From assembly GCF_003576645.1 (NCBI RefSeq), contig NC_044931.1, forward strand, positions 12,169,521 to 12,233,520: DNA of 64,000 nucleotides, written 5' to 3'. The notes under the pieces are model-generated. The model did no database searches, had not been told where the DNA came from, and saw only the letters and a program-made list of their open reading frames with translations. The first letter of the stretch is position 1, and each line of letters starts with the position of its first letter. The position numbers and the translations under genes were made by a program. The DNA is from Ipomoea triloba. Taxonomy: Eukaryota > Streptophyta > Magnoliopsida > Solanales > Convolvulaceae. Positions 28,701 through 42,159 of this stretch are shown piece after piece.

Positions 28701-30878
28701 ACAAATCGAGGGTAACCCCAACAATCTTTGATTTTAACAACCACAAAACTGCAGAAAATCAAATGGCATCGTTGCTAGGGAGGGCAAACGGATGTTATTG
28801 ACTTGTTTTATATATTTGAAATATTTGCATTGTTTTTACTTCATTGCAGTTGTTGTGTTTACTTTGTTTGTACTAACCTCCCAAAAACAACTACTATTTG
28901 TTCGGGTAGTAAACTTTCTTTCTTTCAACATTTTTGAAGGGTGAATGCAAACGACGGCTAGAGGCACCCAAGGCCTACACCCTCTATAGCTTGAAATAAA
29001 CCGAGCCACAATGTGAAGGACAAAAATAAAGGCCAAACCTAGTGAGATCCTAGTAGACCGAGAGGAGAATGGTAGTTCCTAAACCCCCCAAGAATAAACA
29101 CCTTTGCAATGCAATTTTTCATAAACCATAAACACACTATGATGAATCATGGCTTACTAGAAATTCATTTCCTAGCTTTTCCTTATTGATTTCAACAATT
29201 TTCTTCGTATCTCCTTTACTACAACATTCGTTCATTCAATATTTTTTGATTCTTTGTGACAATGGCGTGCCTGAGGAAAATGCTACATATTCCGTAGATT
29301 TTAGACTTGTCAATACTTCTAATTTGACCTCCCTAAAGACCGACACAAATCGAGGGTAACCCCAACAATCTTTGATTTTAACAACCACAAAACTGCGGAA
29401 AATCAAATGGCGTCGTTGCTAGGGAGGGCAAACGGTTGTTATTGACTTGTTTTATATATTTGAAATATTTGCATTGTTTTTACTTCATTTCAGTTGTTGT
29501 TTTTACTTTGTTTGTACTAACCTCCCTAAAACAACTACTATTTGTTCGGGTAGTAAACTTTCTTTCTTTCAACATTTTTGAAGGGTGAATGCAAACGACG
29601 GCTAGAGGCAACCAAGGCCTACACCCTCTATAGCTTGAAATAAACCGAGCCACAACGAGAAGGACAAAAAGAAAGGCCAAACCTAGTGAGATCCTAGTAG
29701 ACCGATAGGAGAATGGTAGTTCCTAAACCCCCCGAGAATAAACACCTTTGCAATGCAATTTTTCATAAACCATAAACACACTATGATGAATCATGGCTTA
29801 CTAGAAATTCATTTCCTAGCTTTTCCTTATTGATTTCAACAATTTTCTTCGTATCTCCTTTACTACAACATTCGTTCATTCAATATTTTTTGATTCTTTG
29901 TGACAATGGCGTGCCTGAGGAAAATGCTACATATTCCGTAGATTAAAGACTTGTCAATACTTCTAATTTGACCTCCCTAAAGACCGACACAAATCGAGGG
30001 TAACCCCAACAATCTTTGATTTTAACAACCACAAAACTGCGGAAAATCAAATGGCGTCGTTGCTAGGGAGGGCAAACGGTTGTTATTGACTTGTTTTATA
30101 TATTTGAAATATTTGCATTGTTTTTACTTCATTTCAGTTGTTGTTTTTATTTTGTTTGTACAAACCTCCCTAAAACAACTACTATTTGTTCGGGTAGTAA
30201 ACTTTCTTTCTTTCAACATTTTTGAAGGGTGAATGCAAACGACGGCTAGAGGCAACCAAGGCCTACACCCTCTATAGCTTGAAATAAACCGAGCCACAAC
30301 GAGAAGGACAAAAAGAAAGGCCAAACCTAGTGAGATCCTAGTAGACCGAGAGGAGAATGGTAGTTCCTAAACCCCCCGAGAATAAACACCTTTGCAATGC
30401 AATTTTTCATAAACCATAAACACACTATGATGAATCATGGCTTACTAGAAATTCATTTCCTAGCTTTTCCTTATTGATTTCAACAATTTTCTTCGTATCT
30501 CCTTTACTACAACATTCGTTCATTCAATATTTTTTGATTCTTTGTGACAATGGCGTGCCTGAGGAAAATGCTACATATTCCGTAGATTAAAGACTTGTCA
30601 ATACTTCTAATTTAACCTCCCTAAAGACCGACACAAATCGAGGGTAACCCCAACAATCTTTGATTTTAACAACCACAAAACTGCAGAAAATCAAATGGCG
30701 TCGTTGCTAGGGAGGGCAAACGGTTGTTATTGACTTGTTTTATATATTTGAAATATTTGCATTGTTTTTACTTCATTTCAGTTGTTGTTTTTACTTTGTT
30801 TGTACTAACCTCCCTAAAACAACTACTATTTGTTCGGGTAGTAAACTTTCTTTCTTTCAACATTTTTGAAGGGTGAAT
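25728..30878 (+). repeat. Three-monomer (1932-bp) higher-order block in array A
   Basis: Diagnostic variants return every third monomer. The variant tgcagaaaat occurs at 26818, 28750 and 30682, exactly 1932 bp apart (3 x 644). A gttgtgttt variant recurs at 26921 and 28853, also 1932 apart. The linked changes tttattttg plus tttgtacaaa recur near 26283, 28215 and 30148. The unusual ctcgagaata and ttttttataaacc pair occurs in the units starting 26371 and 28303. The block covers between two and three periods and fades at both ends. Confidence 0.75.
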
Positions 30879-31500
30879 GCAAACGACGGCTAGAGGCAAC
30901 CAAGGCCTACACCCTCTATAGCTTGAAATAAACCGAGCCACAACGAGAAGGACAAAAAGAAAGGCCAAACCTAGTGAGATCCTAGTAGACCGAGAGGAGA
31001 ATGGTAGTTCCTAAACCCCCCGAGAATAAACACCTTTGCAATGCAATTTTTCATAAACCATAAACACACTATGATGAATCATGGCTTACTAGAAATTCAT
31101 TTCCTAGCTTGTCCGTATTGATTTCAACAATTTTCTTCGTATCTCCTTTACTACAACATTCGTTCATTCAATATTTTTTGATTCTTTGTGACAATGGCGT
31201 GCTTGAGGAAAATGCTACATATTCCGTAGATTAAAGACTTGTCAATACTTCTAATTTTACCTCCCTAAAGACCGACACAAATCGAGGGTAACCCCAACAA
31301 TCTTTGATTTTAACAACCTCAAAACCGCGTAAAATCAAATGGCGTCGTTGCTAGGGAGGGCAAACGGTTGTTATTGACTTGTTTTATATATTTGAAATAT
31401 TTGCATTGTTTTTACTTCATTTCAGTTGTTGTGTTTACTTTGGTTGTACTAACCTCCCAAAAACAACTACTATTTGTTCGGGTAGTAAACTTTCTTTCTT

Positions 31501-31564
31501 TCAACATTTTTGAAGGGTGAATGCAAACGAACTTTCTTTCTTTCAACATTTTTGAAGGGTGAAT
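31501..31564 (+). repeat. 42-bp back-step duplication in array A (one step)
   Basis: The motif tcaacatttt occurs at 31501 and again at 31543, exactly 42 bp apart, and the sequence jumps from 'gcaaacga' back to 'actttctttc'. The event lengthens the minus-strand by-product ORF without breaking frame because 42 is divisible by three. The same step length recurs elsewhere in unrelated sequence, which points to an assembly cause. Confidence 0.9.
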
Positions 31565-32721
31565 GCAAACGACGGCAAGAGGCAACCAAGGTCTACACCC
31601 TCTATAGCTTGAAATAAATCGAGCCACAATGAGAAGGACAAAAAGAAAGGCCAAACCTAGTGAGATCCTAGTAGACCGAGAGGAGAATGGTAGTTCCTAA
31701 ACCCCTCGAGAATAAACTCCTTTGCAATGCAATTTTTCATAAACCATAAACACACTATGATGAATCATGGCTTACTAGAAATTCATTTCCTAGCTTTTCC
31801 GTATTGATTTCAACAATTTTCTTCGTATCTCCTTTACTACAACATTCGTTCATTCAATATTTTTTGATTCTTTGTGACAATGGTGTGCTTGAGGAAAATG
31901 CTACATATTCCGTAGATTTTAGAGTTGTCAATACTTCTAATATGACCTCCCTGAAGACCGACACAACTCGAGGGTAACCCCAACAATCTTTGATTTTAAC
32001 AACCACAAAACTGCGGAAAATCAAATGGAGTCGTTGCTAGGGAGGGCAAACGGTTGTTATTGACTTGTTTTATATATTTGAAATATTTGCATTGTTTTTA
32101 CTTCATTTGTACTAACCTCCCAAAAACAACTACTATTTGTTCGGGTAGTAAACTTTCTTTCTTTCAACATTTTTGAAGGGTGAATGCAAACGACGGCTAG
32201 AGGCAACCAAGGCCTACACCCTCTATAGCTTGAAATAAACCGAGCCACAACGAGAAGGACAAAAAGAAAGGCCAAACATAGTGAGATCCTAGTAGACCGA
32301 GAGGAGAATGGTAGTTCCTAAACCTTCCGAGAATAAACACCTTTGCAATGCAATTTTTCATAAACCATAAACGCACTATTATGAATCATGGCTTACTAGA
32401 AATTCATTTCCTAGCTTTTCCTCATTGATTTCAACAATTTTTCTTCGTATCTCCTTTACTACAACATTCGTTCATTCAATATTTTTTGATTCTTTGTGAC
32501 AATGGCGTGCCTGAGGAAAATGCTACATATTCCGTAGATTAAAGACTTTTCAATACTTCTAATTTGACCTCCCTAAAGACCGACACAAATTGAGGGTAAC
32601 CCCAAAAATATTTGATTTTAACACCCACAAAACTGCGGAAAATCAAATGGCGTCGTTGCTAGGGAGGGCAAACGGTTGTTATTGACTTGTTTTATATCTT
32701 TGAAATATTAGCATTGTTTTT

Positions 32722-32847
32722 ACTTCATTTCAGTTGTTGTTTTTACATTTTAGCATTGTTTTTACTTCATTTCAGTTGTTGTTTTTACATTGTTTGTACT
32801 AATTTACTTCATTTCAGTTGTTGTTTTTACATTGTTTGTACTAACAT
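32722..32847 (+). repeat. Two 42-bp back-steps in array A
   Basis: The motif acttcatttc occurs at 32722, 32764 and 32806, two steps of exactly 42 bp. The first copy runs to 'tttacatt' before jumping back; the second runs about ten bases further, to 'tgtactaa', before jumping back. The monomer (32186-32914) is therefore 84 bp too long. The sliding junction is not what simple tandem duplication would give. Confidence 0.9.
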
Positions 32848-33992
32848 ACTTAAAACAACTACTATTTGCTCGGGTAGTAAACTTTCTTTCCTTCAACATT
32901 TTTGAAGGGTGAATGCAAACGACGGCTAGAGGCAACCAAGGCCTACACCCTCTATAGCTTGAAATAAACCGAGCCACAACGCGAAGGACAAAAAGAAAGG
33001 CCAAACCTAGTGAGATCCTAGTAGACCGAGAGGAGAATGGTAGTTCTAAACCCCCCAAGAATAAACACCTTTGCAATGCAATTTTTCATAAACCATAAAC
33101 ACACTACGATGAATCATAGCTTACTAGAAATTCATTTCCTTGCTTTTCCTTATTGATTTCAACAATTTTCTTCGTATCTCCTTTACTACAACATTCGTTC
33201 ATTCAATATTTTTTTATTCTTTGTGACAATGGCGTGCCTGAGGAAAATGCTACATATTCCGTAGATTAAAGACTTGTCAATACTTCTAATTTGACCTCCC
33301 TAAAGACCGACACAAATCGAGGGTAACCCCAACAATCTTTGATTTTAACAACCACAAAACTGCGGAAAATCAAATGGCGTCGTTGCTAGGGAGGGCAAAC
33401 GGTTGTTATTGACTTGTTTTATATATTTGAAATATTTGCATTGTTTTTACTTCATTTCAGTTGTTGTTTTTACTTTGTTTGTACTAACCTCCCTAAAACA
33501 ACTACTATTTGTTCGGGTAGTAAACTTTCTTTCTTTCAACATTTTTGAAGGGTGAATGCAAACGACGGCTAGAGGCAACCAAGGCCTACACCCTCTATAG
33601 CTTGAAATAAACCGAGCCACAACGAGAAGGACAAAAAGAAAGGCCAAACCTAGTGAGATCCTAGTAGACCGAGAGGAGAATGGTAGTTCCTAAACCCCCC
33701 GAGAATAAACACCTTTGCAATGCAATTTTTCATAAACCATAAACACACTATGATGAATCATGGCTTACTAGAAATTCATTTCCTAGCTTTTCCTTATTGA
33801 TTTCAACAATTTTCTTCGTATCTCCTTTACTACAACATTCGTTCATTCAATATTTTTTTATTCTTTGTGACAATGGCGTGCCTGAGGAAAATGCTACATA
33901 TTCCGTAGATTAAAGACTTGTCAATACTTCTATTTTGACCTCCCTAAAGACCGACACAAATCGAGTGTAACCCCAACAATCTTTGATTTTAA

Positions 33993-34118
33993 CAACCACA
34001 AAACGATGGAAAATCAAACGGCGTCGTTGCTTAACAACCACAAAACGATGGAAAATCAAACGGCGTCGTTGCTAGGCAACCACAAAACGATGGAAAATCA
34101 AACGGCGTCGTTGCTAGG
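33993..34118 (+). repeat. Two 42-bp back-steps in array A
   Basis: The motif caaccacaaaacg occurs at 33993, 34035 and 34077, two steps of exactly 42 bp, making this monomer (33558-34285) 728 bp. The first copy ends at 'gttgct' before jumping back; the second ends three bases later at 'gttgctagg'. The duplicated part includes the first half of the primer-site-like motif, so this unit has extra partial copies of it. Confidence 0.9.
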
Positions 34119-37100
34119 GAGGGGAAACGGATGTTATTGACTTGTTTTATATATTTGAAATATTTGCATTCTTTTTACTTCATTTCAGTTGTTGTTTTTA
34201 CTTTGTTTGTACTAACCTCCCTAAAAGAACTAGTATTTGTTCGGGTAGTAAACTTTCTTTCTTTCAACATTTTTGAAGGGTGAATGCAAACGACGGCTAG
34301 AGGCAACCAAGGCCTACACCCTCTATAACTTGAAATAAACCGAGCCACAACGAGAAGGACAAAAAGAAAGGCCAAACTTAGTGAGATCCTAGCAGACCGA
34401 GAGGAGAATGGTAGTTCCTAAACCCCCGAGAATAAACACCTTTGCGATGCAATTTTTCAAAAACCATAAACACACTATAATGAATCATGGCTTACTAGAA
34501 ATTCATTTCCTAGCTTTTCCTTATTGATTTCAACAATTTTCTTCGTATCTCCTTTACTACAACATTCGTTCATTCAATATTTTTTTATTCTTTGTGACAA
34601 TGGCGTGCCTGAGGAAAATGCTACATATTCCGTAGATTAAAGACTTGTCAATACTTCTAATTTGACCTCCCTAAAGACCGACACAAATCGAGTGTAACCC
34701 CAACAATCTTTGATTTTAACAACCACAAAACGATGGAAAATCAAACGGCGTCGTTGCTAGGTAGGGGAAGCGGATGTTATTGACTTGTTTTATATATTTG
34801 AAATATTTGCAATGTTTTTACTTCATTTCAGTTGTTGTGTTTACTTTGTTTGTACTAACCTTCCAAAAACAACTACTATTTGTTCGGGTAGTAAACTTTC
34901 TTTCTTTCAACATTTTTGAAGGGTGAATGCAAACGACGGCTAGAGGCAACCAAGGCCTACACCCTCTATAGCTTGAAATAAACCGAGCCACAACGCGAAG
35001 GACAAAAAGAAAGGCCAAACCTAGTGAGATCCTAGTAGACCGAGAGGAGAATGGTAGTTCCTAAACCCCCCGAGAATAAACACCTTTGCGATGCAATTTT
35101 TCATAAACCATAAACACACTATGATGAATCATGGCTTACTAGAAATTCATTTCCTAGCTTTTCCTTATTGATTTCAACAATTTTCTTCATATCTCCTTTA
35201 CTACAACATTCGTTCATTCAATATTTTTTGATTCTTTGTGACAATTACGTGCCTGAGGAAAACTCTACATATTCCGTAGATTAAAGACTTTGTCAATACT
35301 TCTAATTTGACCTCCCTAAAGACCGACACAAATCGAGGGTAACCCCAACAATCTTTGATTTTAACAACCACAAAACTGCGGAAAATCAAATGGCGTCGTT
35401 GCTAGGGAGGGCAAATGGTTGTTATTGACTTGTTTTATATATTTGAAATATTTGCATTGTTTTTACTTCATTTCAGTTGTTGTGTTTACTTTGTTTGTAC
35501 TAACCTCCCAAAAACAACTACTATTTGTTCGGGTAGTAAACTTTCTTTCTTTCAACATTTTTGAAGGGTGAATGCAAACGACGGCTAGAGGCAACCAAGG
35601 CCTACACCCTCTATAGCTTGAAATAAACCGAGCCACAACGCGAAGGACAAAAAGAAAGGCCAAACCTAGTGAGATCCTAGTAGACCGAGAGGAGAATGGT
35701 AGTTCCTAAACCCCCCGAGAATAAACACCTTTGCGATGCAATTTTTCATAAACCATAAACACACTATGATGAATCATGGCTTACTAGAAATTCATTTCCT
35801 AGCTTTTCCTTTTTGATTTCAACAATTTTCTTCGTATCTCCTTTACTACAACATTCGTTCATTCAATATTTTTTGATTCTTTGTGACAATGGCGTGCCTG
35901 AGGAAAATGCTACATATTCCGTAGATTAAAGACTTGTCAATACTTCTAATTTGACCTCCCTAAAGAGCGACACAAATCGAGGGTAACCCCAACAATCTTT
36001 GATTTTAACAACCACAAAACCGCGGAAAATCAAATGGCGTCGTTGCTAGAGAAGGCAAACGGTTGTTATTGACTTGTTTTATATATTTGAAATATTTGCA
36101 TTGTTTTTACTTCATTTCAGTTGTTGTTTTTACTTTGTTTGTACTAACCTCCCTAAAACAACTACTATTTGTTCGGGTAGTAAACTTTCTTTCTTTCAAC
36201 ATTTTTGAAGTGTGAATGCAAACGACGGCTAGAGGCAGCCAAGGCCTACACCCTCTATAGCTTGAAATAAACCGAGCCACAACGAGAAGGACAAAAAGAA
36301 AGGTCAAACCTAGTGAGATCCTAATAGACCCAGAGGAGAATGGTAGTTCCTAAACCCCCCGAAAATAAACACCTTTGCAATGCAATTTTTCATAAACCAG
36401 AAACACACTATGATGAATCATGGCTTACTAGAAATTAATTTCCTAGCTTTTCCTTATTGATTTCAACAATTTTCTTCGTATCTCCTTTACTACAACATTC
36501 GTTCATTCAATATTTTTTTATTCTTTGTGACAATGGCGTGCCTGAGGAAAACTCAACATATTCCGTAGATTAAAGACTTGTCAATACTTCTAATTTGACC
36601 TCCCTAAAGACCGACACAAATCGAGGGTAACCCCAACAATCTTTGATTTTAACAACCACAAAACTGCGGAAAATCAAATGGCGTCGTTGCTAGGGAGGGC
36701 AAACGGTTGTTATTGACTTGTTTTATATATTTGAAATATTTGCATTGTTTTTACTTCATTTCTGTTGTTGTTTTTACTTTGTTTGTACTAACCTCCTTAA
36801 AACAACTACTATTTTTTCGGGTAGTAAACTTTCTTTCTTTCAACATTTTTGAAGGGTGAATGCAAACGACGGCTAGAGGCAACCAAGGCCTACACCCTCT
36901 ATAGCTTGAAATAAACCGAGCCACAACGAGAAGGACAAAAAGAAAGGCCAAACTTAGTGAGATCCTAGTAGACCGAGAGGAGAATGGTAGTTCCTAAACC
37001 AGCCGAGAATAAACACCTTTGCAATGCAATTTTTCATAAACCATAAACACACTATGATGAATCATGGCTTACTAGAAATTCATTTCCTAGCTTTTCCGTA

Positions 37101-40100
37101 TTGATTTCAACAATTTTCTTCGTATCTCCTTTACTACAACGTTCGTTCATTCAATATTTTTTGATTCTTTGTGACAATGGCGTGCTTGAGGAAAATGCTA
37201 CATATTCCGTCGATTTTAGAGTTGTCAATACTTCTAATATGACCTCCCTGAAGACCGACACAACTCGAGGGTAACCCCAACAATCTTTGATTTTAACAAC
37301 CACAAAACTGCGGAAAATCAAATGGAGTCGTTGCTAGGGAGGGCAAACGGTTGTTATTGACTTGTTTTATATATTTGAAATATTTGCATTGTTTTTACTT
37401 CATTTCAGTTGTTGTTTTTACTTTGTTTGTACTAACCTCCCAAAAACAACTACTATTTGTTCGGGTAGTAAACTTTCTTTCTTTCAACATTTTTGAAGGG
37501 TGAATGCAAACGACGGCTAGAGGCAACCAAGGCCTACACCCTCTATAGCTTGAAATAAACCGAGCCACAACGCGAAGAACAAAAAGAAAGGCCAAACCTA
37601 GTGAGATCCTAGTAGACCGAGAGGAGAATGGTAGTTCCTAAACCCCCCAAGAATAAACACCTTTGCAATGCAATTTTTCATAAACCATAAACACACTATG
37701 ATGAATCATGGCTTACTAGAAATTCATTTCCTAGCTTTTCCTTATTGATTTCAACAATTTTCTTCGTATCTCCTTTACTACAACATTCGTTCATTCAATA
37801 TTTTTTGATTCTTTGTGACAATGGCGTGCCTGAGGAAAACGCTACATATTCCGTAGATTAAAGACTTGTCAATACTTCTAATTTGACCTCCCTAAAGACC
37901 GACACAAATCGAGGGTAACCCCAACAATCTTTGATTTTAACAACCACAAAACTGCGGAAAATCAAATGGCGTCGTTGCTAGGGAGGGCAAACGGTTGTTA
38001 TTGACTTGTTTTATATATTTGAAATATTTGCATTGTTTTTACTTCATTTCAGTTGTTGTTTTTACTTTGTTTGTACTAACCTCCCTAAAACAACTACTAT
38101 TTGTTCGGGTAGTAAACTTTCTTTCTTTCAACATTTTTGAAGGGTGAATGCAAACGACGGCTAGAGGCAACCAAGGCCTACACCCTCTATAGCTTGAAAT
38201 AAACCGAGCCACAACGAGAAGGACAAAAAGAAAGGCCAAACCTAGTGAGATCCTAGTAGACCGAGAGGAGAATGGTAGTTCCTAAACCCCCCGAGAATAA
38301 ACACCTTTGCAATGCAATTTTTCATAAACCATAAACACACTATGATGAATCATAGCTTACTAGAAATTCATTTCCTAGCTTTTCCGTATTGATTTCAACA
38401 ATTTTCTTCGTATCTCCTTTACTACAACATTCGTTCATTCAATATTTTTTGATTCTTTGTGACAATGGCGTGCCTGAGGAAAACGCAACATATTCCGTAG
38501 ATTAAAGACTTGTCAATACTTCTAATTTGACCTCCCTAAAGACCGACACAAATCGAGGGTAACCCCAACAATCTTTGATTTTAACAACCACAAAACTGCG
38601 GAAAATCAAATGGCGTCGTTGCTAGGGAGGGCAAACGGATGTTATTGACTTGTTTTATATATTTGAAATATTTGCATTGTTTTTACTTCATTTCAGTTGT
38701 TGTTTTTACTTTGTTTGTACTAACCTCCCTAAAACAACTACTATTTGTTCGGGTAGTAAACTTTCTTTCTTTCAACATTTTTGAAGGGTGAATGCAAACG
38801 ACGGCTAGAGGCAACCAAGGCCTACACCCTCTATAGCTTGAAATAAACCGAGCCACAACGAAAAGTACAAAAAGAAAGGGCAAACTTAGTGAGATCCTAG
38901 TAGACCGAGAGGAGAATGGTAGTTCCTAAACCCCCCGAGAATAAACACCTTTGCGATGCAATTTTTCATAAACCATAAACACACTATGATGAATCATGGC
39001 TTACTAGAAATTCATTTCCTAGCTTTTCCTTATTGATTTCAACAATTTTCTTCGTATCCCCTTTACTACAACATTCGTTCATTCAATATTTTTTGATTCT
39101 TGGTGACAATGGCGTGCCTGAGGAAAACTCTACATATTCCGTAGATTAAAGACTTGTCAATACTTCTAATTTGACCTCCCTAAAGACCGACACAAATCGA
39201 GGGTAACCCCAACAATCTTTGATTTTAACAACCACAAAACTGCGGAAAATCAAATGGCGTCTTTGCTAGGGAGGGCAAACGGTTGTTATTGACTTGTTTT
39301 ATATATTTGAAATATTTGCATTGTTTTTACTTCATTTCTGTTGTTGTTTTTACTTTGTTTGTACTAACCTCCCTAAAACAACTACTATTTGTTCGGGTAG
39401 TAAACTTTCTTTCTTTCAACATTTTTGAAGGGTGAATGCAAACGACGGCTAGAGGCAACCAAGGCCTACACCCTCTATAGCTTGAAATAAACCGAGCCAC
39501 AACGAGAAGGACAAAAAGAAAGGCCAAACTTAGTGAGATCCTAGTAGACCGAGAGGAGAATGGTAGTTCCTAAACCAGCCGAGAATAAACACCTTTGCAA
39601 TGCAATTTTTCATAAACCATAAACACACTATGATGAATCATGGCTTACTAGAAATTCATTTCCTAGCTTTTCCTTATTGATTTCAACAATTTTCTTCGTA
39701 TCTCCTTTACTACAACATTCGTTCATTCAATATTTTTTGATTCTTTGTGACAATGGCGTGCCTGAGGAAAACGCTACATATTCCGTAGATTATAGACTTG
39801 TCAATACTTCTAATTTGACCTCCCTAAAGACCGACACAAATCGAGGGTAACCCCAACAATCTTTGATTTTAACAACCACAAAACTGCGGAAAATCAAATG
39901 GCGTCGTTGCTAGGGAGGGCAAACGGATGTTATTGACTTGTTTTATATATTTGAAATATTTGCATTGTTTTTACTTCATTTTAGTTGTTGTTTTTACTTT
40001 GTTTGTACTAACCTCCCTAAAACAACTACTATTTGTTCGGGTAGTAAACTTTCTTTCTTTCAACATTTTTGAAGGGTGAATGCAAACGACGGCTAGAGGC

Positions 40101-41159
40101 AACCAAGGCCTACACCCTCTATAGCTTGAAATAAACCGAGCCACAACGAGAAGTACAAAAAGAAAGGCCAAACTTAGTGAGATCCTAGTAGACCGAGAGG
40201 AGAATGGTAGTTCCAAAACCCCCCGAGAATAAACACCTTTGCGATGCAATTTTTCATACACCATAAACACACTATGATGAATCATGGCTTACTAGAAATT
40301 CATTTCCTAGCTTTTCCTTATTGATTTCAACAATTTTCTTCGTATCCCCTTTACTACAACATTCTTTCATTCAATATTTTTTGATTCTTTGTGACAATGG
40401 CGTGCTTGAGGAAAATGCTACATATTCCGTAGATTTTAGAGTTGACAATACTTCTAATATGACCTCCCTGAAGACCGACACAACTCGAGGGTAACCCCAA
40501 CAATCTTTGATTTTAACAACCACAAAACTGCGGAAAATCAAATGGCGTCGTTGCTAGGGAGGGCAAACGGTTGTTATTGACTTGTTTTATATATTTGAAA
40601 TATTTGCATTGTTTTTACTTCATTTCAGTTGTTGTTTTTACTTTGTTTGTACTAACCTCCCTAAAACAACTACTATTTGTTCGGGTAGTAAACTTTCTTT
40701 CTTTCAACATTTTTGAAGGGTGAATGCAAACGACGGCTAGAGGCAACCAAGGCCTACACCCTCTATAGCTTGAAATAAACCGAGCCACAACGAGAAGGAC
40801 AAAAAGAAAGGCCAAACCTAGTGAGATCCTAGTAGACCGAGAGGAGAATGGTAGTTCCTAAACCCCCCGAGAATAAACACCTTTGCAATGCAATTTTTCA
40901 TAAACCATAAACACACTATGATGAATCATGGCTTACTAGAAATTCATTTCCTAGCTTTTCCTTATTGATTTCAACAATTTTCTTCGTATCTCCTTTACTA
41001 CAACATTCGTTCATTCAATATTTTTTGATTCTTTGTGACAATGGCATGCCTGAGGAAAATGTTACATATTCCGTAGATTAAAAACTTGTCAATACTTCTA
41101 ATTTGACCTCCCTAAAGACCGACACAAATTGAGGGTAACCCCAACAATCTTTGATTTTA

Positions 41160-42159
41160 NNNNNNNNNNNNNNNNNNNNNNNNNNNNNNNNNNNNNNNNN
41201 NNNNNNNNNNNNNNNNNNNNNNNNNNNNNNNNNNNNNNNNNNNNNNNNNNNNNNNNNNNNNNNNNNNNNNNNNNNNNNNNNNNNNNNNNNNNNNNNNNNN
41301 NNNNNNNNNNNNNNNNNNNNNNNNNNNNNNNNNNNNNNNNNNNNNNNNNNNNNNNNNNNNNNNNNNNNNNNNNNNNNNNNNNNNNNNNNNNNNNNNNNNN
41401 NNNNNNNNNNNNNNNNNNNNNNNNNNNNNNNNNNNNNNNNNNNNNNNNNNNNNNNNNNNNNNNNNNNNNNNNNNNNNNNNNNNNNNNNNNNNNNNNNNNN
41501 NNNNNNNNNNNNNNNNNNNNNNNNNNNNNNNNNNNNNNNNNNNNNNNNNNNNNNNNNNNNNNNNNNNNNNNNNNNNNNNNNNNNNNNNNNNNNNNNNNNN
41601 NNNNNNNNNNNNNNNNNNNNNNNNNNNNNNNNNNNNNNNNNNNNNNNNNNNNNNNNNNNNNNNNNNNNNNNNNNNNNNNNNNNNNNNNNNNNNNNNNNNN
41701 NNNNNNNNNNNNNNNNNNNNNNNNNNNNNNNNNNNNNNNNNNNNNNNNNNNNNNNNNNNNNNNNNNNNNNNNNNNNNNNNNNNNNNNNNNNNNNNNNNNN
41801 NNNNNNNNNNNNNNNNNNNNNNNNNNNNNNNNNNNNNNNNNNNNNNNNNNNNNNNNNNNNNNNNNNNNNNNNNNNNNNNNNNNNNNNNNNNNNNNNNNNN
41901 NNNNNNNNNNNNNNNNNNNNNNNNNNNNNNNNNNNNNNNNNNNNNNNNNNNNNNNNNNNNNNNNNNNNNNNNNNNNNNNNNNNNNNNNNNNNNNNNNNNN
42001 NNNNNNNNNNNNNNNNNNNNNNNNNNNNNNNNNNNNNNNNNNNNNNNNNNNNNNNNNNNNNNNNNNNNNNNNNNNNNNNNNNNNNNNNNNNNNNNNNNNN
42101 NNNNNNNNNNNNNNNNNNNNNNNNNNNNNNNNNNNNNNNNNNNNNNNNNNNNNNNNNNN
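41160..42159. other. Assembly gap, exactly 1000 N
   Basis: A run of 1000 N separates array A from the AT-rich segment. The round length shows a placeholder gap, so the true distance is unknown, and so is whether the two sides are directly adjacent in the chromosome. Long open frames across it are artefacts of reading N as coding. Confidence 0.98.

Larger units (their letters stand above)
1..41159 (+). repeat. Satellite array A, ~644-bp monomer, about 64 copies
   Basis: The same ~644-bp unit repeats head to tail across the whole stretch. Using the motif GCAAACGACGG as unit start, units begin at 1, 645, 1289, 1933, 2577, 3243, 3886, 4512, 5155 and so on to 40726. Most steps are exactly 644, with scattered 643 and 645. 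Exceptions are listed separately: truncated units at 5799 and 7270, a 22-bp duplication, 42- and 84-bp insertions, and short deletions in the units starting at 3886 (18 bp), 12278 (15 bp), 16076 (7 bp) and 31565 (about 23 bp). All copies have one orientation. The unit is AT-rich with a long T-rich stretch before each unit start. Neither end is real: the array is cut by the window on the left and by a gap on the right. Small ORFs of 60-104 codons recur in most units on both strands but are best explained as by-products of the repeated sequence. Confidence 0.98.
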
